Shown piece by piece: positions 6,958 to 11,177 of a stretch of DNA of 11,177 nt. Source of the DNA: Cylindrodendrum hubeiense (taxonomy: Eukaryota > Ascomycota > Sordariomycetes > Hypocreales > Nectriaceae); NCBI GenBank assembly GCA_014621425.1, contig JAANBB010000772.1, positions 1 to 11,177 on the forward strand, in the 5' to 3' direction. The notes beneath the pieces were generated by a model. The model had not been told where the DNA came from and did no database searches. It worked only from the letters and a program-made list of their open reading frames with translations. The position numbers and the translations under genes were made by a program. The first letter of the stretch is position 1. The number at the start of each line of letters is the position of its first letter.

Positions 6958-8321
6958 AATTCGGGCCAATTAGCTGCATGGTGGTCGAGAATATACCCAT
7001 GGCGAGCGGGTATCGTGGGTGTTATGTGTGGGAAGTCAGCACTACACGGCACTTACTATCTTTCCTCTCTGGGTTATGCGGAATAGCATGGGAAGGTCAG
7101 GCGGAGCGAGTCTTCACGTTTGCAAGATACCTGTATTATATGAATGACGTGACCTATTTTTGGTAACGAGCGCACGTACAATATGATGATGCCAGCTATT
7201 TTTCGTTACTTTATCCAGTTACCGATCCGATATTAATTACCGACTGTGTGGGAAGTGGTCAAAACTCCGGTGTCCAACTTCGGCAGGGAAATAGAAAGCC
7301 AAGATCTGTAATCAAATATACAACCACCCAATGGTGCCGAGAAACGTCATCCGCTCAAGGACGGACAGATAAGTTTAACGGCAGTCCATCCACCTTTGGA
7401 GACTGCTAGACACTTTGCGGCTTGCAACGACTTCACTTCACTTCACTTCACTTCACTTGAGCTCGAGGAGGCATGCAGATAGGTAGACACAGATAGAGAA
7501 AAACCGTCCCTCCGACTCAAAAAAACTAGACTAACGGAAACAGTGTTAAACGACAACAAAGATCAAGCGAGCTAAGAAAAAACGGCGCACAATGAGGCGT
7601 GTTCGTGGGCCGAGACATCAAAACACCCCGTCTCGACAAACACACGGCTAAAATACAACAGTTGCTGCTCGACTTTCCACCCTTTGCCAACCATCCGTCT
7701 GCTCCTGTCTAGTTCAATCCGTGGCCAATGCTCCATCAAGACGCAAAAGGGGGAAAGGGTATCCGAGGGCACGCCAGGCGAAAAAGGACAAAGGCAAAAG
7801 GCGTCGTCGACCAGCCTTCTTCAGGGCATAGATTATAACGAAACCATATGTGAGTAACACGTCTGGGCGTTCAAGGACTCCCCGCAGACACATCTTCCAA
7901 TCACGGATCCGTCTTAGAGATCCGGTCACTTCTTCTCTGCAAAGTATCCCTGTGCGGTTGAGCAGAGACCGAAAACTGAAATATTCCCCCAGGGGAGTCC
8001 CAGCGATCCCATTCCTACCCGTCTAGACAACCTGGGGCCTGTCCGTAGTCTGCACCCCCTGCCGTTGCATGACTATTCTTCATAAAAGACTTTTTGCTTG
8101 TCGGTCTCCGTACGACAGTCATTCTGCTGACGTATGCGATTAGGCGACGAGGTTTTTGTGGTTGATTAAAAAAAAGGTGAGAGAAAAGAGGCGACAAAAT
8201 AGAAGAATCGAATGGAACGAAGGGCGTCGAGCTGGTATTGTATGGGCATCATGGGTACTCAGACATGGATAATGAAGAAGGGGGGAGAATGAAGTCCACA
8301 AGTCGTCAGGGTGCAGGCAGC
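6958..8321. other. Gene-free convergent region between FIS1 and the septin gene
   Basis: About 1.36 kb between the FIS1 stop and the septin stop. Frames of 60-71 codons on either strand have no recognisable sequence, no tRNA A/B-box pair was found, and no obvious structured RNA was seen. It presumably holds both 3' UTRs plus spacer. The only notable structure is the (CTTCA)5 microsatellite at 7431-7455. A short-lived or species-specific RNA cannot be excluded. Confidence 0.5.
7431..7455 (+). repeat. Microsatellite (CTTCA)5
   Basis: Five perfect copies of CTTCA are followed by a sixth, altered unit (CTTGA). It lies in non-coding DNA between FIS1 and the septin gene. Confidence 0.95.
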
Positions 8322-10552
8322 TTAACGCAGCGAGAAGCCCTTTCGCTTGCCCTCCTTCTCCAGCGGTCGCCCGCTCTCGATTCGTTGCTTCTTGTCCTCG
8401 AGCTCCATTCGTTGGCGGTCGAGCTGCTCCTTCATCTCCTTGTGTCGAGCGTACAGCTCCTCCTCGGACTGCTTCAGCTTGCTCTCCTTCTCGGCAACCT
8501 TCTGCTGAAAGACCATCTTCATCTCGGCCTCCATCTTGGCGAGCTTCTGCTCGTGCAGAGCGCGCTCCTCCTCCTGCTTGACCGCAGGGTTGACCTCCTT
8601 GAACACACTGGGGTCTTGCGACACACCCATGGCGATGAGCTTGTCGGTTCTGTAGTTCTCGTAGAGGAGGTTGTTGGTGTGCTCCTTGAGCTCCTCCATG
8701 TGGGTGCGGATGAGCATCTGGCGGAGCTTGACGAAGTCGCAGTGCTCCTCGTTGTCGACCTCGATGATACCCCAGGGGTAAGCACGTCCACGGACCTTGC
8801 GGCCGTCGGCGCTGGTGATCTCGTTGGTAGCACCAACAACAGCGAAGGGGACCTTGGACATGATCTCGTTGTTCTCGGCGATGGTCTCCTCATCGTCGAG
8901 CTCGTATCGGGGACCCTCGAAGATCTGGATACCGTGGTACTTGATGTCGGCAAGAATCTAGAAGTGGTTAGTTACCGGTATTGACTGGGGAATATGGTTG
9001 CACGTACTCTGGCCTTGAAGTTGACAATCTCCTCGTCGGTGAGGGTGTCAGACTTGGCAATGACAGGGATCAGGTTGACCTTGGTGTGAAGGCGGCGCAT
9101 GACCTCGATGTCGAGGGGCTTGAGGGAGTGGCCGGTGGGTTGGATGAAGAACACACAGGCGTGGATTCGGTTGTCCACAATGTTCATGCGGTTAACCTTG
9201 TTCTCAGCATCGAGGTAGGCGTCGAATCGCTGCTCAATGTTGTCGACAATAGGGCGCCACGACTCGTCGTTGTTGACAAAGTCACCGAATCCAGGGGTGT
9301 CGACAACAGTCAAGCGGAGACGAACTCCAGCCTCCTCGATGTCGGCGCTGATGGACTGGATGGTGACGGTCTTGGGAATGATGTCCAGGCTAGGGCCCTT
9401 GCGCTCCTTGGGGGGGTACAGGGAGGTGTTGAACAGGGTGTTGACGAGGGTAGACTTGCCCAGGCCAGATTCACCTGCAAAAGCAAATTATGTTAGAGGG
9501 AGTTGAGCTGAGACAATTCATCGTTCCACGTACCAACGACCATAACATTGAAGTTGAAGCCCTTGCGCACACTCTTGCGGTGCCACTGGTTGGGCAGGTT
9601 GGCAAAGCCGACATAGCCGGTCAGCTTTCGTCGGACAATGTTTCGGTTGTCAGTGACCGGGGGCGGCGGCTGGCTAGGAACTGCGACAGTGTGAGAAGAT
9701 TGTCTTGCAAAATTGCGGTGGAGGATTCAGGCTCACCATTGGGAGGCGAGGCGGAAGGGGCCAACGCCGGGGATTCACTACCGGTCGAAGCTATACAGAT
9801 GGTCAGCGCTGGTTCCATAAAGTTGGCGCGTAAGTAGTATTGGCATGGATGCAGAGGCGTTAGGAAGATCCTGACTCGAAAAATCCGTGGTTTGGCGTTT
9901 GCTGCTTTTTTGGCGCTCCTCGCTAGGTCCCTCTCTGGCCTTGAGGTTTGATTGGCCCTGTTCCAGGTTGGACACCTCACGAACGGGATCGGAATAAAGC
10001 TCGTCGAAAGAAAGGGGCTTCCAGGGACTCAGTTTCGGTGGTTCCTCGACTTCGAGCATACTGCGATAATGTCGGATGGTTGCAGGTGGTGAAGCCGAAC
10101 AAGCGGTGCTCATATTCGTCTGCCCCAGCGGAACGCTGCTGTGCCTTCTGGCGTCCCGGGTTTGTGCCGTGGAATCATCCGTGGCAGATCCGAGGTTCGG
10201 GTTGGCAGCGGCACTCCGATCCAGGGCGATGCTGCGGGAGCGAGCCCTGACGTGATCGAGCAGGTCGAAGGCCATTGTGGGTAAAGGGGGTGAGGAGTAG
10301 TCTCTCGACGAAAATGCTTCCGAGGCCAAAAAGGGGGTGAAACGGAAACCCAAGAAAGAGTAAATCGCAACGGATGCAGTCGTATTATCGAGACGCGTGG
10401 TGTTGGCGGTGGAAGACGATGGAGTTGATGCCAAGGGTGGTCGAGCTGTCCAAATTGGGCCAGTTGTCCTCGTGGTCAGGAGGAAGCGCCTTCCTCTGCC
10501 TCTGCGATCCATGTGGCCAAAACAAGACACAAGAAGGAATAATCTTACCCAT
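8322..10552 (-). CDS. cdc3: Septin, Cdc3/AspB type
   Basis: Five exons on the minus strand: 10549-10552 (ATG plus G), 9737-9790, 9534-9680, 9008-9474 and 8322-8957; 435 residues. Introns: 9791-10548 (GTAAGA...TAG, 758 bases), 9681-9736 (GTGAGC...CAG), 9475-9533 (GTACGT...CAG) and 8958-9007 (GTACGT...TAG, branch ACTAAC). The protein has a short Ser/Pro-rich start ([18 protein letters not shown]), then the basic region [17 protein letters not shown] and KSVRKGFNF (36-63). The GTPase domain follows: P-loop GESGLGKS (69-76), DTPG (127-130) and AKSD (208-211). The septin-unique element ([19 protein letters not shown], 281-299) leads to a charged C-terminal coiled coil (about 350-415) ending [24 protein letters not shown] is diagnostic of the Cdc3/AspB group. 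Septins assemble hetero-oligomeric filaments at septa, hyphal tips and branch points. Exons 2-5 are firm. Exon 1 rests on the donor match and the resulting MAS start, and is less certain. Confidence 0.95.
9981..10275 (-). other. Possible alternative first coding exon inside septin intron 1
   Basis: Within the 758-base first intron, the septin strand carries one frame open from 10530 to a TAG at 9778-9780. An ATG at 10275 sits in CCCACAATGGCC, an excellent fungal start context after a CT-rich stretch. It encodes [19 protein letters not shown] and ends [10 protein letters not shown], 98 codons plus one base, before a donor-like C|GTGAGG at 9980. Splicing from there to the exon-2 acceptor (intron 9791-9980, 190 bases) keeps the septin frame and would give a protein of about 532 residues. 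The sequence is polar and resembles no domain known to me. It may instead be ordinary intron sequence with a chance open frame. Confidence 0.4.
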
Positions 10553-11177
10553 ATCGATGTTCAAGAGCGATCGGTCGGTGTGTAGAGATCTTGGTAGGAA
10601 AGCGCGGGTTCTAGGGGGCCGCTGGTTAGCTACTTCAGGGGAAAGGCCAGCTATGAGAGCTCGGGAGATGAGGTCGGGAGGCGGCAGGAAAGAGTGCAGT
10701 TGAGAGAGCGAGTGTCGAAGCCACAGGCGCGCGGTGCTGTGCGTCGTCTAAGTAGTCGAGGGACGGTGTTCTCGCGGTCGGGCAGGTCGTGGGAAAGATC
10801 CGGGGGTAGGACTCGGGGGTGGAACGAGGGCGAGGTACTCACCCTAAATTACCAGGAGACGCGTGTCAATGGCGTCGCGAGGACAAGTTGACAAGATGCA
10901 GAAGTGGCCGTGGGAAGTGAAGGATAGGCCTGCTCTCACGCGCAATGGGGGGGCGACGAGAGGAAGTAGCAATGATGGCAAGGGAAGAGGGAGGAGGGAG
11001 AGGGACAGACGGGGTCAAGAGAGATCGAGGAGAAGGGAAATTTTGGGGTGCGACGGCAGAACAAGGAGAGGAAATTCTGATGTGCTGTTCTGGCAGCGAG
11101 CCTGCTGGGGCGGGCGTGCTGGCTGGTCCTGCAACAAAAGGGGTTTCGTGCCAGCTAAGCCTAAAGTGGGCTAGCAG
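10553..11177 (-). promoter_or_regulatory. Septin promoter and 5' leader, with a possible 5'-UTR intron
   Basis: Upstream of the proposed septin ATG the minus strand is CT-rich (the plus strand is GA-rich at about 10962-11045), the usual look of a filamentous-fungus promoter. A strong donor AGG|GTGAGT at 10842 pairs with a branch-like GCTAAC and an acceptor CCCTAG ending at 10611, which would give a 232-base intron in the 5' UTR. No coding frame in this stretch is recognisable. Leader boundaries are inferred. Confidence 0.4.

Noticed and set aside
8238..8984. Plus-strand open frame of 248 codons, Leu/Val-rich
   Set aside because: Antisense shadow of the last septin exon; the Leu runs mirror the Lys/Glu-rich coiled-coil codons.
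8981..9496. Plus-strand open frame of 171 codons
   Set aside because: Antisense shadow of the septin GTPase exon.
9736..9818. Alternative septin start at the ATG at 9818, reading [13 protein letters not shown]
   Set aside because: It overlaps the branch site and acceptor of intron 1; the spliced ATGG|CT junction gives a more typical MAS start. Not excluded as a minor product.
1..11177. Search for a gene cluster, mobile element, CRISPR array or toxin/defence system
   Set aside because: The recognised genes are unrelated fungal housekeeping genes; no transposase, long terminal or inverted repeats, CRISPR-like spacing or biosynthetic core enzyme was seen.

Overview
The window is nuclear DNA of a filamentous ascomycete (Pezizomycotina; a Sordariomycete is a reasonable guess). 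The evidence is short introns of 50-126 bases with GTRNGT-type donors and CTAAC/CTGAC-like branch sites just upstream of the acceptors, pyrimidine-rich leaders ahead of start codons, gene spacing of 0.4-1.4 kb, and protein sequences that read as typical Pezizomycotina orthologues. There are no bacterial features.

Layout from left to right: (1) the 5' part of a TatD-family metal hydrolase (Scn1-like) on the minus strand, running off the left edge; (2) a gene-poor stretch of about 3.3 kb (510-3836). It holds a broken protein-kinase pseudogene (about 1281-1798), four clusters of short tandem repeats with periods of 10, 13, 11 and 14 bp, and the long pyrimidine-rich leader of the next gene; (3) a single-exon gene (3837-4574, +) for an unrecognised protein with a hydrophobic N-terminus and a Ser/Pro/Arg-rich tail; (4) the kinetochore gene SPC24 (minus) diverging from the mitochondrial fission gene FIS1 (plus) across about 590 bp; (5) a gene-free stretch of 1.36 kb (6958-8321) between convergent genes; (6) a five-exon septin gene of the Cdc3/AspB type on the minus strand (8322-10552), with its promoter and a possible 5'-UTR intron filling the right end.

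The four recognised genes are housekeeping or cell-biology genes: nuclease-like hydrolase, kinetochore, mitochondrial fission and septin cytoskeleton. They are not an operon or cluster, and I see no sign of a defence, mobile or secondary-metabolite system. The SPC24-FIS1 pair may share a promoter region. The most interesting structure is the 758-base first intron of the septin gene. It contains a long same-strand open frame whose ATG has an excellent fungal context and which can be spliced in frame to exon 2, suggesting an alternative longer N-terminus. Second is the kinase relic, which appears to have lost one base exactly in the catalytic HRD motif.

Splice models were derived by eye from splice signals and from family conservation; no transcript data or searches were available.
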